In this document: positions 25,257 to 33,581 of the stretch, piece by piece
Position numbering within the stretch: the stretch's first letter is position 1
How the letters are laid out: each line of letters starts with the position of its first letter
Source of the DNA: Bryobacterales bacterium
Lineage (GTDB): Bacteria > Acidobacteriota > Terriglobia > Bryobacterales > Bryobacteraceae
Assembly: GCA_020852175.1 (NCBI GenBank)
Contig: JADZBH010000023.1
Span: forward strand, 1-55,766
Length of the DNA stretch: 55,766 nt
Reading direction: 5' to 3'
The notes under the pieces: model-generated
Databases searched by the model: none
Told to the model about the DNA's origin: nothing
Seen by the model: only the letters and a program-made list of their open reading frames with translations
Translations under genes and position numbers: made by a program

Positions 25257-27761
25257 ATGTTGAACTCCAAGCCTTTTTTTCTCAACGCAATAGCAGTGAT
25301 TCTCTGTGTAACTCTTGCGGCTCCGTCGCTGCCCGCCCGCACCAAGAAGGGCGAAAAGCTGCTCAAGGATGGCAAACTCGCCGAAGCAAAAAAGGAATAC
25401 GACCGCGCCCTGGAACTCTTCGAACAGGCCCTTGCCGAGGATCCCCAGGATGCGGCTTACCAGATGGCCGCCCAGCGCGTGCGCTTCCAGGCCGCGCTGC
25501 GCCACTCCGATGCGGCCAAGAAGTTGCGCGAGGAGGGCAAGCTGGAAGAGGCCGCCGCCCAATACCGCCGCGCCGTCGCCATCGATCCGTCCAACACCCT
25601 TGCCATCAATGAGTTGAAGGTGACCCTCCAGATGCTTGAGCGCGCCAAGGGCGGCACGCCGGACCAGGCCACTCTCACACCGGCCGAAGAGGCCCAGCGA
25701 GAAACCGAGCGCCGCATCGCCTCCATTCAGGATGTCCCCACCCTGAAACCGTTGAACCGCCAGGTATCGCAGCTTCGTATGAACAACCAGCCCATCAAGG
25801 TGCTGTATGAAACCCTGGGCAAGCTCTCCGGCGTGAACGTCGTGTTCGACCCGGAATTCCAGAACCAGGGAAAGAACTATTCGCTCGACCTGAACCGCAT
25901 CTCGCTGGAACAGGCGCTGGATCAGCTCAGCGTCCTGACGAAAACCTTCTGGAAGCCGCTCAGCGATACCACCATCTTCGTCACCAACGACAACGTAACC
26001 AAGATCCGCGACTACCAGGACATGGTGGTGAAGACCTTTTACGTCAAGAACATCACCACGCCTCAGGAGCTTCAGGAGATCGCCACGGCCCTGCGCACTC
26101 TCACCGACATCCGCCGCGTGCTCACCTACAACGCCCATTCGGCGCTGATGGTGCGTGGCACCGTGGACCAGGTGGCCCTGGCCGAAAAGGTGGTCGCCGA
26201 TCTCGATAAACCCAAGAGCGAGGTTGTCATCGATGTGCTGGTGATGGAAGCCAACCGCAGCCGCACGCGCGACCTGGCCGCCAGCATCGTGAACGGCGGC
26301 ACAGCCGGGCTGCGGGTGCCCATCGGGTTTTCACCGCGTTCCTCCATCACCACCCCTGGCGCGGCGGCGGGCGGCGATTCCGGCGACAAGGGGGACGATA
26401 CCACGTCGAAATCCAGCGCCCTTCCGCTTTCCAACCTCAAACTGGTTCAAGTCAAGGATTTTTCGCTCACTTTGCCCGGCGCCCTGTTGCAAGCGCTGAT
26501 GACCGACCGCGGCACGCGGGTGCTGCAATCTCCGCAGGTTCGCGCCGTCGATAGCGTGAAGTCTTCCTTGAAGATTGGTGATCGATATCCTTATGCTACA
26601 GGCAGTTTTCAACCTGGTATGGGTACCGTGGGCGTCTCTCCGCTGGTTTCCACGCAGTTCAATTTCGCCGATGTGGGCGTGAACGTAGATATTACGCCGA
26701 AAATTCATTCCTCAGATGAAGTGAGCCTTCAGGTGGAGATCGATGTCTCCAACATTCGAGACCAGATCGACGTCGGCGGATTGAAGCAGCCTGTGATCGG
26801 CCAGCGCAAGCTCAGCCATAACGTCCGGTTGCGGCAGGGCGAGATGAGCATCCTGGGCGGACTGGTCCAGGATCAGGACACGAAATCGGTGAACGGGGTT
26901 CCGGGCGTCGGCCAGGTTCCCATTCTGGGCCGGCTGTTTTCGAGCGAGTCCATTGAGCGGGGGCAAAGCGAATTGATGATCGTGCTCATTCCCCATATTA
27001 TTCGCAGCCTGAACGTGGACGAGCAAAACCTGAAGGGCGTGGCCGCCGGAACCGAGCAGCAGGTGAAGCTGACCTACGCCCCCCGCCAGGAGGAGCCCGC
27101 GCCCTCTGCCAGCCACATCGGCCAGCCGTTGAAGCCGCCGCCGGCGGGAATCATGAACCAGCTTCTGCCGGGCGTTCCGGCCGCTGCTGCCGCACCCGGC
27201 GCCGCGACCCCGCCTCCCGCGGCCACGGCATCGCCCGCCGGAGCCGCTCCCCCCCCGCCGCCCGCGGAGCCCGTTGTTCCGTTGCAGCCTCCATCCGCGC
27301 AACCCGGCGCGGCGCCTGCCGCCGAGCCTGCCAAACCTGCCGCCGGGGCGCTCGTCGTCCGCTTCCTTCCCGGTGAATCCAAGGTTGCGCCCGGCGGTGT
27401 CGTCGTCCTCACGGTGAACGCCGACAACGTGACGGACCTGTTCGGTTCCCCCATGGCCCTTGCGTTCGACCCCAAGGTTCTACGGCTGAATGACGTGATC
27501 CGCGGACCGCTGCTCGCCGCCAACGGACAAGCGCCGTTGTTTTCCCGCAACATTCGGAACGATGCGGGAGAGGCCTCCATTCTGCTCAGCCGGCTGCCCG
27601 GTTCGCCCGGCGTTTCGGGGTCCGGCGGGCTTGTCACGCTGATGTTTCAGGCCGTGGGCAAAGGCTCCACAGAGGTTCGCTTCACCGAACTGACGCTCCG
27701 CAACGCACAGATGCAGCCGTTGAATGCCCAGGCGCCGGTGGCCCGCATCACCGTGGAATAA
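25257..27761 (+). CDS. TPR-secretin with C-terminal cohesin-like domain
   Basis: An 834-residue outer-membrane secretin of the GspD/PilQ class. After a signal peptide come TPR-like repeats (about 30-125), N-domains (about 165-330, with PIKVLYETLGKLSGVNVVFD), the secretin core (about 430-610, with LKIGDRYPYATGSF, VGVNVDITPKIH, NVRLRQGEMSILGGL and VPILGRLF), a Pro/Ala-rich linker (about 625-700), and a C-terminal cohesin-like segment (about 700-830, VVRFLPGESKVAPGGVVVL). It should form the outer-membrane gate of a type II secretion or type IV pilus-like machine. The ATG at 25257 was chosen because it begins the signal peptide; the frame is open from 25224. Confidence 0.85.
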   Translation: MLNSKPFFLNAIAVILCVTLAAPSLPARTKKGEKLLKDGKLAEAKKEYDRALELFEQALAEDPQDAAYQMAAQRVRFQAALRHSDAAKKLREEGKLEEAAAQYRRAVAIDPSNTLAINELKVTLQMLERAKGGTPDQATLTPAEEAQRETERRIASIQDVPTLKPLNRQVSQLRMNNQPIKVLYETLGKLSGVNVVFDPEFQNQGKNYSLDLNRISLEQALDQLSVLTKTFWKPLSDTTIFVTNDNVTKIRDYQDMVVKTFYVKNITTPQELQEIATALRTLTDIRRVLTYNAHSALMVRGTVDQVALAEKVVADLDKPKSEVVIDVLVMEANRSRTRDLAASIVNGGTAGLRVPIGFSPRSSITTPGAAAGGDSGDKGDDTTSKSSALPLSNLKLVQVKDFSLTLPGALLQALMTDRGTRVLQSPQVRAVDSVKSSLKIGDRYPYATGSFQPGMGTVGVSPLVSTQFNFADVGVNVDITPKIHSSDEVSLQVEIDVSNIRDQIDVGGLKQPVIGQRKLSHNVRLRQGEMSILGGLVQDQDTKSVNGVPGVGQVPILGRLFSSESIERGQSELMIVLIPHIIRSLNVDEQNLKGVAAGTEQQVKLTYAPRQEEPAPSASHIGQPLKPPPAGIMNQLLPGVPAAAAAPGAATPPPAATASPAGAAPPPPPAEPVVPLQPPSAQPGAAPAAEPAKPAAGALVVRFLPGESKVAPGGVVVLTVNADNVTDLFGSPMALAFDPKVLRLNDVIRGPLLAANGQAPLFSRNIRNDAGEASILLSRLPGSPGVSGSGGLVTLMFQAVGKGSTEVRFTELTLRNAQMQPLNAQAPVARITVE

Positions 27762-27763
27762 CC

Positions 27764-28267
27764 ATGCGCCGAGCGACCACCGATGCCCGCCCATTGGCCC
27801 GCCGCCACACGCGGCGCCGCTGGGGCATGACTTTGGTGGAGGTGATTGTCGCCTTCACCATCCTCATGCTGCTGGCCACCATGGCCGTGCCGCTGGCCCG
27901 TTACAAGGTCCGCCGTGACAAGGAGCGCGAACTGCGCTGGGCCCTTCGCGAAATCCACACGGCGATCGACAAATACAAGGACGCCGCCGACGCCAACCTG
28001 CTGGGCCAGCAGAAGCTGGATAGCGACGGATACCCGGAATCTCTTGAAGTATTGGTTGAAGGTGTAAAAGCGAGCGGACAGGTGGACAAGAAGGTTAAAT
28101 TTCTTCGGCGCATCCCGAAAGACCCCTTTACGGGCAAGGCGGAGTGGGGGCTGCGCTCGACGCGGGATGACCCCAAATCGACCAGTTGGGGCGGCCAAAA
28201 TGTCTTTACCGTTTACTCACTGACCTACGAGAAGGCAGCCGACGGCACGCCGTACTCGGAATGGTAA
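27764..28267 (+). CDS. type II secretion/type IV pseudopilin
   Basis: A 167-residue prepilin with a long basic leader and the prepilin-peptidase site G21-M22TLVE26, followed by a hydrophobic helix. The C-terminal domain resembles GspG-type major pseudopilins (RIPKDPFTGKAEWG, ending GTPYSEW). It starts 2 bp after the secretin stop and is therefore coupled to it. Its stop overlaps the next gene (TAATG). No calcium site could be assigned with confidence. Confidence 0.83.
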   Translation: MRRATTDARPLARRHTRRRWGMTLVEVIVAFTILMLLATMAVPLARYKVRRDKERELRWALREIHTAIDKYKDAADANLLGQQKLDSDGYPESLEVLVEGVKASGQVDKKVKFLRRIPKDPFTGKAEWGLRSTRDDPKSTSWGGQNVFTVYSLTYEKAADGTPYSEW

Positions 28268-28677
28268 TGCCGATGCAGACCCGTTTCTCCCGCCGCCGCG
28301 CCGGCTACACCCTGATCGAGATCGTCATCGTGATGACGATCATCTCGATTCTCATCTCCATTGCCGTACCGATCTATCAGAAGGTGGTACTGCGTACCAA
28401 GGAGACCGTACTGCGCAACAATCTCTTCACCCTGCGCACGGTGATCGACGAGTACACCTACGACAAGCAGAAGGGTCCGCAGTCTCTCGAAGATCTGGTG
28501 CAGGCGGGCTACCTGCGGCAGATCCCCGAGGATCCTCTGACGGGCTCCAGCACCACCTGGAAAATCATCATGGAAGACGCGCTGACCAGCGTGAATCAGA
28601 CCGAGCCGGGCATCTACGATGTCCGTAGCGGCTCGGACAAGACGAGTCTCGAGGGCACGCCCTACGCCGAGTGGTAG
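28267..28677 (+). CDS. second type II secretion/type IV pseudopilin
   Basis: A 136-residue prepilin. Cleavage is expected at G13-Y14TLIE18, with the helix IVIVMTIISILISIAVPI. The C-terminal domain resembles GspG (QIPEDPLTGSSTTWK, ending GTPYAEW), very like the upstream gene's C terminus (GTPYSEW), so the two are probably paralogues. It starts at 28267, overlapping the stop of the upstream gene by one base. An ATG at 28273 is an alternative start. Confidence 0.83.
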   Translation: MPMQTRFSRRRAGYTLIEIVIVMTIISILISIAVPIYQKVVLRTKETVLRNNLFTLRTVIDEYTYDKQKGPQSLEDLVQAGYLRQIPEDPLTGSSTTWKIIMEDALTSVNQTEPGIYDVRSGSDKTSLEGTPYAEW

Positions 28678-28736
28678 GCGAGCGCCCCGGTACCGTTTTC
28701 CTAGCCTGACCCCGCTCGCGTACCGTTGCTTACCGA

Positions 28737-28752
28737 GTACCGAATTCGGTAC
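28737..28752. promoter_or_regulatory. 16-bp perfect palindrome with TACCG repeats
   Basis: GTACCGAATTCGGTAC is its own reverse complement. TACCG also occurs at 28691, 28721 and 28731. The cluster lies in the 183-bp gap before the TadZ/CpaE-like gene and is a candidate operator. It could instead be a short hairpin. Confidence 0.45.
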
Positions 28753-28860
28753 CTTCGTCCGGCTTGGGCCCGGCCCGTGCTGTCTCTACACTGATTCCAG
28801 ACCGGAACGGGCCGCCGCGGCGTCCTGGACCGCGTGATTGCCCGTACGGAGACGAACCAC

Positions 28861-30063
28861 ATGATTCGCGCCCTTCTGATCTCGCCCTCGCAGGCCATGA
28901 TCCAGCAACTCGAAAGCTCGCTTTCGGCCACGCGTCAACCGATTGAACTGGTCAAGGAGTACTCGCGTTATCCCACCACCGAGGAACTGAAGCCGGCGCT
29001 GGATGGTCTTGTCCCGAACGTCGTCTTCCTGGACCTGTCCAACGAAATCGCTTCCGCGCGTATCCTTGACGCCGTTTCACACCAGACGCCGGCCCCGCTG
29101 CTGGTCGCGATCCACCACTCCGCCACGGCTATGGTGCAGGCCATGAGGCATGGCATCCGCGACTACCTCATGGCGCCGTTCGACCAGGCGGTGGTGGACT
29201 CCTGCATCCGTTTGCTTTTAGGTCTGCTGGAATCGGACGGCGGCCCCAAGACGGCATCTTCCAGCACGAAGACTATCGCCTTTCTTCCGGCTAAACCCGG
29301 CTGCGGAGCGTCCACGATCGCCCTGAACACCTGCGCCGCGCTTTCGGCCACCCATCGCACGCTGCTGGTGGACGCCGATCCCTTCAATGGACAACTGGCC
29401 TACATGCTGAAACAGGACAACAGCTTTTCGATCCGCCACGCGCTGGACCGGGCCGGTGTCCTGGACGAAGACCTCTGGGACAAGATGGTCCGTTCCTTCG
29501 GGCGGCTCGATGTGTTGTCCGGCGAGGACTACCTGGGCGACCATGCCCCTTCGGCCGCGCCGCTCCGCCGTGTTCTCGACTTCGCCTGCGCCTACTATGA
29601 CGCCGTCGCCTGCGATCTTCCCGGCGCTTTGGATGACGCGGCGCAGGTGGTCTTGCAGCAGGCGGGCAGCATTGTACTTGCCGTCACGCCGGATGTCGCC
29701 TCGCTGCGTCTGGCCTATTGCAAGCTGCACCTGCTGGACGGGTTGGGCTGCGCGAAGAAGGTCCAACTCGTGCTGAACCGTACCCACTCGCGCGCCGGGT
29801 TCCGCCGCGCCGACGTGGAGCGTTCCCTTGGCATTCCGGTGGTCTGCGAGATTCCGGCGAACAATTCGGCCGTCCATAACGCCCTGGTGGAAGCAAGGCC
29901 GGTGCGTGAGTATGCCGCGCGCTTCGGCGCGCTGGCGGGACTGCTCGCGGGCCGGCCCGCCGCACCGCCCAAGGAGCGCTACAGGCGCCGATTCCTGCAA
30001 TTCTTTTCCATTGGACGCGCCGTGAATCCCGGCCTGGCGCTGCTGGGCGACGGCAAACGTTAA
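28861..30063 (+). CDS. TadZ/CpaE-like P-loop ATPase
   Basis: A 400-residue protein with an N-terminal receiver-like segment (about residues 3-122, FLDLSN near the usual phospho-Asp) and a MinD/ParA-type ATPase domain (about 135-375). The phosphate loop is K145-PGCGAST, lacking the second Lys of the deviant Walker A, as is often seen in TadZ/CpaE. DADPFNGQLA corresponds to the DxD motif after strand 3. The family marks the pole for pilus assembly. The ATG at 28861 is preferred over an upstream in-frame start at 28834. A terminator follows. Confidence 0.78.
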   Translation: MIRALLISPSQAMIQQLESSLSATRQPIELVKEYSRYPTTEELKPALDGLVPNVVFLDLSNEIASARILDAVSHQTPAPLLVAIHHSATAMVQAMRHGIRDYLMAPFDQAVVDSCIRLLLGLLESDGGPKTASSSTKTIAFLPAKPGCGASTIALNTCAALSATHRTLLVDADPFNGQLAYMLKQDNSFSIRHALDRAGVLDEDLWDKMVRSFGRLDVLSGEDYLGDHAPSAAPLRRVLDFACAYYDAVACDLPGALDDAAQVVLQQAGSIVLAVTPDVASLRLAYCKLHLLDGLGCAKKVQLVLNRTHSRAGFRRADVERSLGIPVVCEIPANNSAVHNALVEARPVREYAARFGALAGLLAGRPAAPPKERYRRRFLQFFSIGRAVNPGLALLGDGKR

Positions 30064-30080
30064 CTGCTCCCCCATTCTTG

Positions 30081-30121
30081 CCATCCGGGCTGTCTCGGCA
30101 CGGCCCGGGTGGTTTCGTTTT
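30081..30121 (+). terminator. rho-independent terminator after tadZ-like gene
   Basis: CCATCCGGGC (30081-30090) pairs with GCCCGGGTGG (30103-30112), one G-U pair, followed by TTTCGTTTT at 30113-30121. It closes the secretin/pseudopilin/TadZ cassette. Confidence 0.8.
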
Positions 30122-30214
30122 GGGTCAGCATAGTCCGCCTGGGCCACGCGTACTACCAGTACTCACAATCCGGAAGTTTGTCATTTCACAGGCGCGGTCA
30201 AGATGATGTTCAGC

Positions 30215-30220
30215 TATAAT
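30215..30220 (+). promoter_or_regulatory. candidate -10 box for the Gtr-like cassette
   Basis: A perfect TATAAT, 126 bp upstream of the GT2 start. No good -35 hexamer is visible, so it is only a weak candidate. Confidence 0.3.
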
Positions 30221-30345
30221 CCTTAACAATTCGCGGTTCTGCCCTGGTTGTCAGCGCCGCCGCACTAGCGGATTTTGGGGACAGTGTGACGATCCGATTT
30301 CGTCCTGTTCCTCGCGTGTTGGCTAATGACGCAGGAGAGTTGGGT

Positions 30346-31368
30346 GTGAAGCTAAGCATCGTAATCCCCTCATATAACGAGGCGGCCAATATTGCCGGCA
30401 CGCTCACCGAACTCGCCGCCCGCCTAAAAGGAATCGTCGAGCAGCACGAAATTATCGTCGTGGACGATCACTCCAGCGATGGCACGCTGGAGGCCGCTTC
30501 GGAGGCGCGCGGCATGAACCTGCGCTGCATCCGGCTGAGCCGCCGCAGCGGTAGCCACATCGCCATTCGCATGGGTCTGGCCGCCGCCACGGGCGACGCG
30601 GTGCTCTGCATTTCCGCCGACGGCCAGGACGACCCTGCCGCGCTGGCCGCCATGATGGCCAAGTGGCGCGCCGGCTCACAGATCATCTGGGCGCTCCGCC
30701 ACGACCGTAAGCAGGAGCCGTGGCGCATCCGGCTTCTGGCGCAGGCCTTTTACAAGTTACTCGTCTACTTTAACCGGCCGCAGAATCCAGGCCTGGATCT
30801 TTCTCGCGCCGACTTCTATCTGCTCGACCGGCGGGTCGTGGATTCCCTGCTGGGCTGCCGCGAACGGTTCACGTCGTTGTTCGGACTGATTGCCTGGATG
30901 GGCTTCCAACAGGACTGCGTGGAATACGAGCGCCGCCCGCGCCGCCACGGCGCATCGAAGTGGGACTTCCGCCAGCGCGTCGCCCTGGCGCTGGACTGGA
31001 TCATCGCCTTCTCCTGGCTTCCGCTTCGCGTGTCGGCCGCGCTCGGTATCGCGCTCGCGCTGTTGGGCGTCGCCTACGCCCTGTTCATCATCGCCAACGC
31101 CATTCTGGGCACTCCGGCGGAAGGCTGGTCGTCGGTGATGGTCAGCGTTCTCATTCTGTCCGGCGTGCAGCTTATACTGCTTGGCGCCATTGGCGAATAT
31201 GTCGGCCGCGGATTGGATGAATCACGCCGCCGCCCCATCGCTTTCGTTGAAAAAGAGGTGAGCGTGGATGAACAGTCGGGAACTTTTCGTGTCCTGGGCT
31301 ATGGTGATCGCCTACGTGATTTTGAACTCATTGGGGGCAATCGCTATCAAGAGCGTGGTGCATCGTAG
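30346..31368 (+). CDS. GT2 glycosyltransferase (GtrB/DPM1-like)
   Basis: A 340-residue membrane-anchored family 2 glycosyltransferase, probably linking a sugar to a polyprenyl phosphate on the cytoplasmic face. The catalytic domain begins LSIVIPSYNEAANI, with IIVVDDHSSDGTLEA and the metal-binding-type segment ISADGQDDP. Two C-terminal transmembrane helices (about 225-285) are typical of GtrB. The GTG at 30346 has an AGGAG ribosome site 8 bp upstream and fits the conserved N terminus; a GTG at 30286 would add 20 residues. Its 3' end overlaps the next gene by 101 bp. Confidence 0.85.
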   Translation: MKLSIVIPSYNEAANIAGTLTELAARLKGIVEQHEIIVVDDHSSDGTLEAASEARGMNLRCIRLSRRSGSHIAIRMGLAAATGDAVLCISADGQDDPAALAAMMAKWRAGSQIIWALRHDRKQEPWRIRLLAQAFYKLLVYFNRPQNPGLDLSRADFYLLDRRVVDSLLGCRERFTSLFGLIAWMGFQQDCVEYERRPRRHGASKWDFRQRVALALDWIIAFSWLPLRVSAALGIALALLGVAYALFIIANAILGTPAEGWSSVMVSVLILSGVQLILLGAIGEYVGRGLDESRRRPIAFVEKEVSVDEQSGTFRVLGYGDRLRDFELIGGNRYQERGAS

Positions 31369-31660
31369 CGGGGCGATCGACCCCGGTTCGGCGCGCGGAC
31401 TGGCCGGCTTTGTCACCTCCACGCTGTTTTCACCGGCTGTGATCGCCGGGTTGGCCGCCATCGGGCTTTCGGCCTGTGCCTGGATTATCGCGTTGTCGCG
31501 TCTTCCGCTTTCCATCGCCTATCCGGTCGCCGTCGCGCTGAACTGCCTGATCGTCATCTCGGCGGGTCTGCTGCTGTATGGCGAAGCGGCATCCTGGAAC
31601 AAGTTCGCCGGCATCTTCCTGCTGCTGGCCTCGCTGGTTCTGCTTTCGTTGGACCGGTAA
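31268..31660 (+). CDS. SMR/EamA-like four-helix membrane protein
   Basis: A 130-residue, four-helix protein of the small drug/metabolite transporter type (IAYPVAVALNCLIVISAG, SWNKFAGIFLLLASLVLL). It lies between a GtrB-like and a GtrII-like gene, where GtrA flippase would be expected, so it may flip the lipid-linked sugar. That role is inferred. It overlaps the GT2 gene by 101 bp in another frame; the ATG at 31268 precedes the first helix. Confidence 0.72.
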   Translation: MNSRELFVSWAMVIAYVILNSLGAIAIKSVVHRSGAIDPGSARGLAGFVTSTLFSPAVIAGLAAIGLSACAWIIALSRLPLSIAYPVAVALNCLIVISAGLLLYGEAASWNKFAGIFLLLASLVLLSLDR

Positions 31661-31669
31661 CCCATCCAC

Positions 31670-33244
31670 ATGACGACCGTCACGCCGCCCCCCCCTGCCG
31701 GCACGGCCCGCATCGAGCCTCCCGCGGAGACCTCCTGCTGGCTTTCCGTCCCCGAACGCACGCTGTTTCTCATCACGCTGGCGCTCTCGCTGCTGGCCAA
31801 GGGGATCGCGCTGCTTCCTTATGGCCACTCCGTGGACAGCTACCCCAAGCTCATCGCCCTATCCGCCAAACCGTCGGATGCTGGAGGAGTTTTCGCGGAG
31901 TTTCTCGCCCAGGGGCGTCTGGGACAGTGGCTGCTCAATCAGGCGCTCGCGACGCTGGGCAACCTCGGCCCCGGCGGCAACACCTGGAACGTCTTCGTCT
32001 CGCTGTGCTGCTTTGCCGCGGGCGCCATCCTGCTGTGCCGTCTTTGGCGCATTGCTCCCACCGGCTTCGCCGCCATCGCACTGGCCGGCGTGTTTGCCAT
32101 TCACCCTTACCACGCCGAGATCTTCACCTTCCGCGAAGCCGCGCTCACGGTCTCGCTGGCTGTCGTGTGCGCACTGGCAGGCATTACGTTCGCGGCCCGG
32201 CCGCGCCCGCGTTTCGTGGTTGGCAGCCTGCTACTGTTCGCATCGCTCAACCTCTATCAGGTCGCCTGGAACTACGCCTTCCTCGCGGTGCTCATCGCGT
32301 GCCTGCTGGAATGGGTACGCAACCCGGACGCTCCGCTCATTCCCAGCCGCCGCTCCCCTTTGACTTCCGCTGCCGCCGTCCTGGCCTGCACCACCGTCGC
32401 CTACTTCGGCTTTTTCAAGCTCTCCGTCCGCTTCCTGCCCGCGCCAACCGGCGAACTCGCGCGGGGTGCGTTGATTCCCGTTTCGCAACTCTCCAACCGG
32501 TTGCACGAACTGTTACGCATCTTCTATTCCATCCTGCTCCGCCCGGAACCGCTCATGCCCGTGGCCATCAAGTGGCTGCTGGCCGCGTTGCTCGGGGCCG
32601 CCGTGGCCGTGTTGCTGCGCCGCGCTCTGGCCCAGCCTTTCCGCCGGGCCTTGGACCTGCTCGCACTTCCGGTCTTCCTGGGGGCGGCCCTGCTGGGCAT
32701 TGCCGGCATCATGATTCCCATTGGCGGCTGGATGCCCGTGCACCGGACGCTTTCCGCCGTAAGCCTGCTGGCCACCGGGTCGCTGGCCGTGCTGCTGGCC
32801 GGCTCGCCACGGCTGCGAACAGCGGCGCTCGCCTCCGCCGGTGTGTTGCTGTTCGCCTTTGGCGGCGTGAACAACTTCGCGCTGCATGACCAGTTCCGCC
32901 TGAACCAGCGCGATTCCGCCACGGCGGTTCGCATGATCGGGCGCCTGGAGGCCGACCCGGCCTTTTCGCCATCACAGCCCCTGGCCGTCGTGGGCAGTTT
33001 GCGCCACTATCCCCTTCGCTTCTTCACATCGAGGGACGGCTCCGACGTGAACGTCTCGGCCTTGCTCCAACCCTGGTCCAAAGCCAACCTGCTTCGCGAG
33101 GTCTCCGGCTACCCATTGCCTGACGCCCCAGCCGAGGCGTTCCCCGCTGCTCAGGAATACTGCCGGGCAAACGCGCCATGGCCCGCTCCGGGCTCGGTCG
33201 CCATGTTGCAGGGGATGGCCGTCGTCTGTCTTCCCGGCCAGTAA
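31670..33244 (+). CDS. GtrII-like glucosyltransferase domain protein
   Basis: A 524-residue polytopic membrane protein with about 10-12 helices. The N-terminal segment GHSVDSYPKL...GRLGQWLLNQ resembles the GtrII-type domain of bacteriophage-derived O-antigen glucosyltransferases, and FAIHPYHAEIF follows. It should transfer sugar from a polyprenyl carrier to an envelope glycan in the periplasm. It begins 10 bp after the SMR-like gene. The C terminus (about 400-520) is a soluble periplasmic domain. Similarity is to the fold, not to a specific enzyme. Confidence 0.7.
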   Translation: MTTVTPPPPAGTARIEPPAETSCWLSVPERTLFLITLALSLLAKGIALLPYGHSVDSYPKLIALSAKPSDAGGVFAEFLAQGRLGQWLLNQALATLGNLGPGGNTWNVFVSLCCFAAGAILLCRLWRIAPTGFAAIALAGVFAIHPYHAEIFTFREAALTVSLAVVCALAGITFAARPRPRFVVGSLLLFASLNLYQVAWNYAFLAVLIACLLEWVRNPDAPLIPSRRSPLTSAAAVLACTTVAYFGFFKLSVRFLPAPTGELARGALIPVSQLSNRLHELLRIFYSILLRPEPLMPVAIKWLLAALLGAAVAVLLRRALAQPFRRALDLLALPVFLGAALLGIAGIMIPIGGWMPVHRTLSAVSLLATGSLAVLLAGSPRLRTAALASAGVLLFAFGGVNNFALHDQFRLNQRDSATAVRMIGRLEADPAFSPSQPLAVVGSLRHYPLRFFTSRDGSDVNVSALLQPWSKANLLREVSGYPLPDAPAEAFPAAQEYCRANAPWPAPGSVAMLQGMAVVCLPGQ

Positions 33245-33343
33245 CCGCCTTCCGCCTTAGTCCGTACTGGGCCTTTCGCACTCTCGCCACAACGGCCCCT
33301 ATAGCGCTATCCTGTTCGAGACTCTTCGCGCCACAGGACCCCC

Positions 33344-33538
33344 ATGCCCGCTTCCGGTCTCGACATTCTGGTTTTGCACTCCCGCCTGGTGAAGGATGCC
33401 ACGCCTCACACGGGTTCGCTCAAGCGCGTTCCCGCCCGTCCGGAAGCCCTCCCGGAACCTCTGAAACCGCCTGCCCGCCCGCAAGGAATTCCCCAGGACT
33501 CGCGTCTGCCGCGTCTCACCGTGCGCCGCCTGTCCTAA
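33344..33538 (+). CDS. possible small protein, 64 residues
   Basis: A Pro/Arg-rich ORF (MPASGLDILVLHSRLVK) with an AGGA ribosome-like site before its ATG. It is the only plausible gene in the 337-bp gap 33245-33581. No family was recognised, and it may be fortuitous. Confidence 0.35.
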   Translation: MPASGLDILVLHSRLVKDATPHTGSLKRVPARPEALPEPLKPPARPQGIPQDSRLPRLTVRRLS

Positions 33539-33581
33539 ACGCGCCGCCCGCGCGCACGCCCGCTCGTCGTACTCTGGTGCA

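Noticed and set aside
33299..33484. 61-residue minus-strand ORF in the 33.3-kb gap
   Set aside because: No ribosome site or domain; the plus-strand 64-residue ORF is at least as plausible, so only that one is listed at low confidence.
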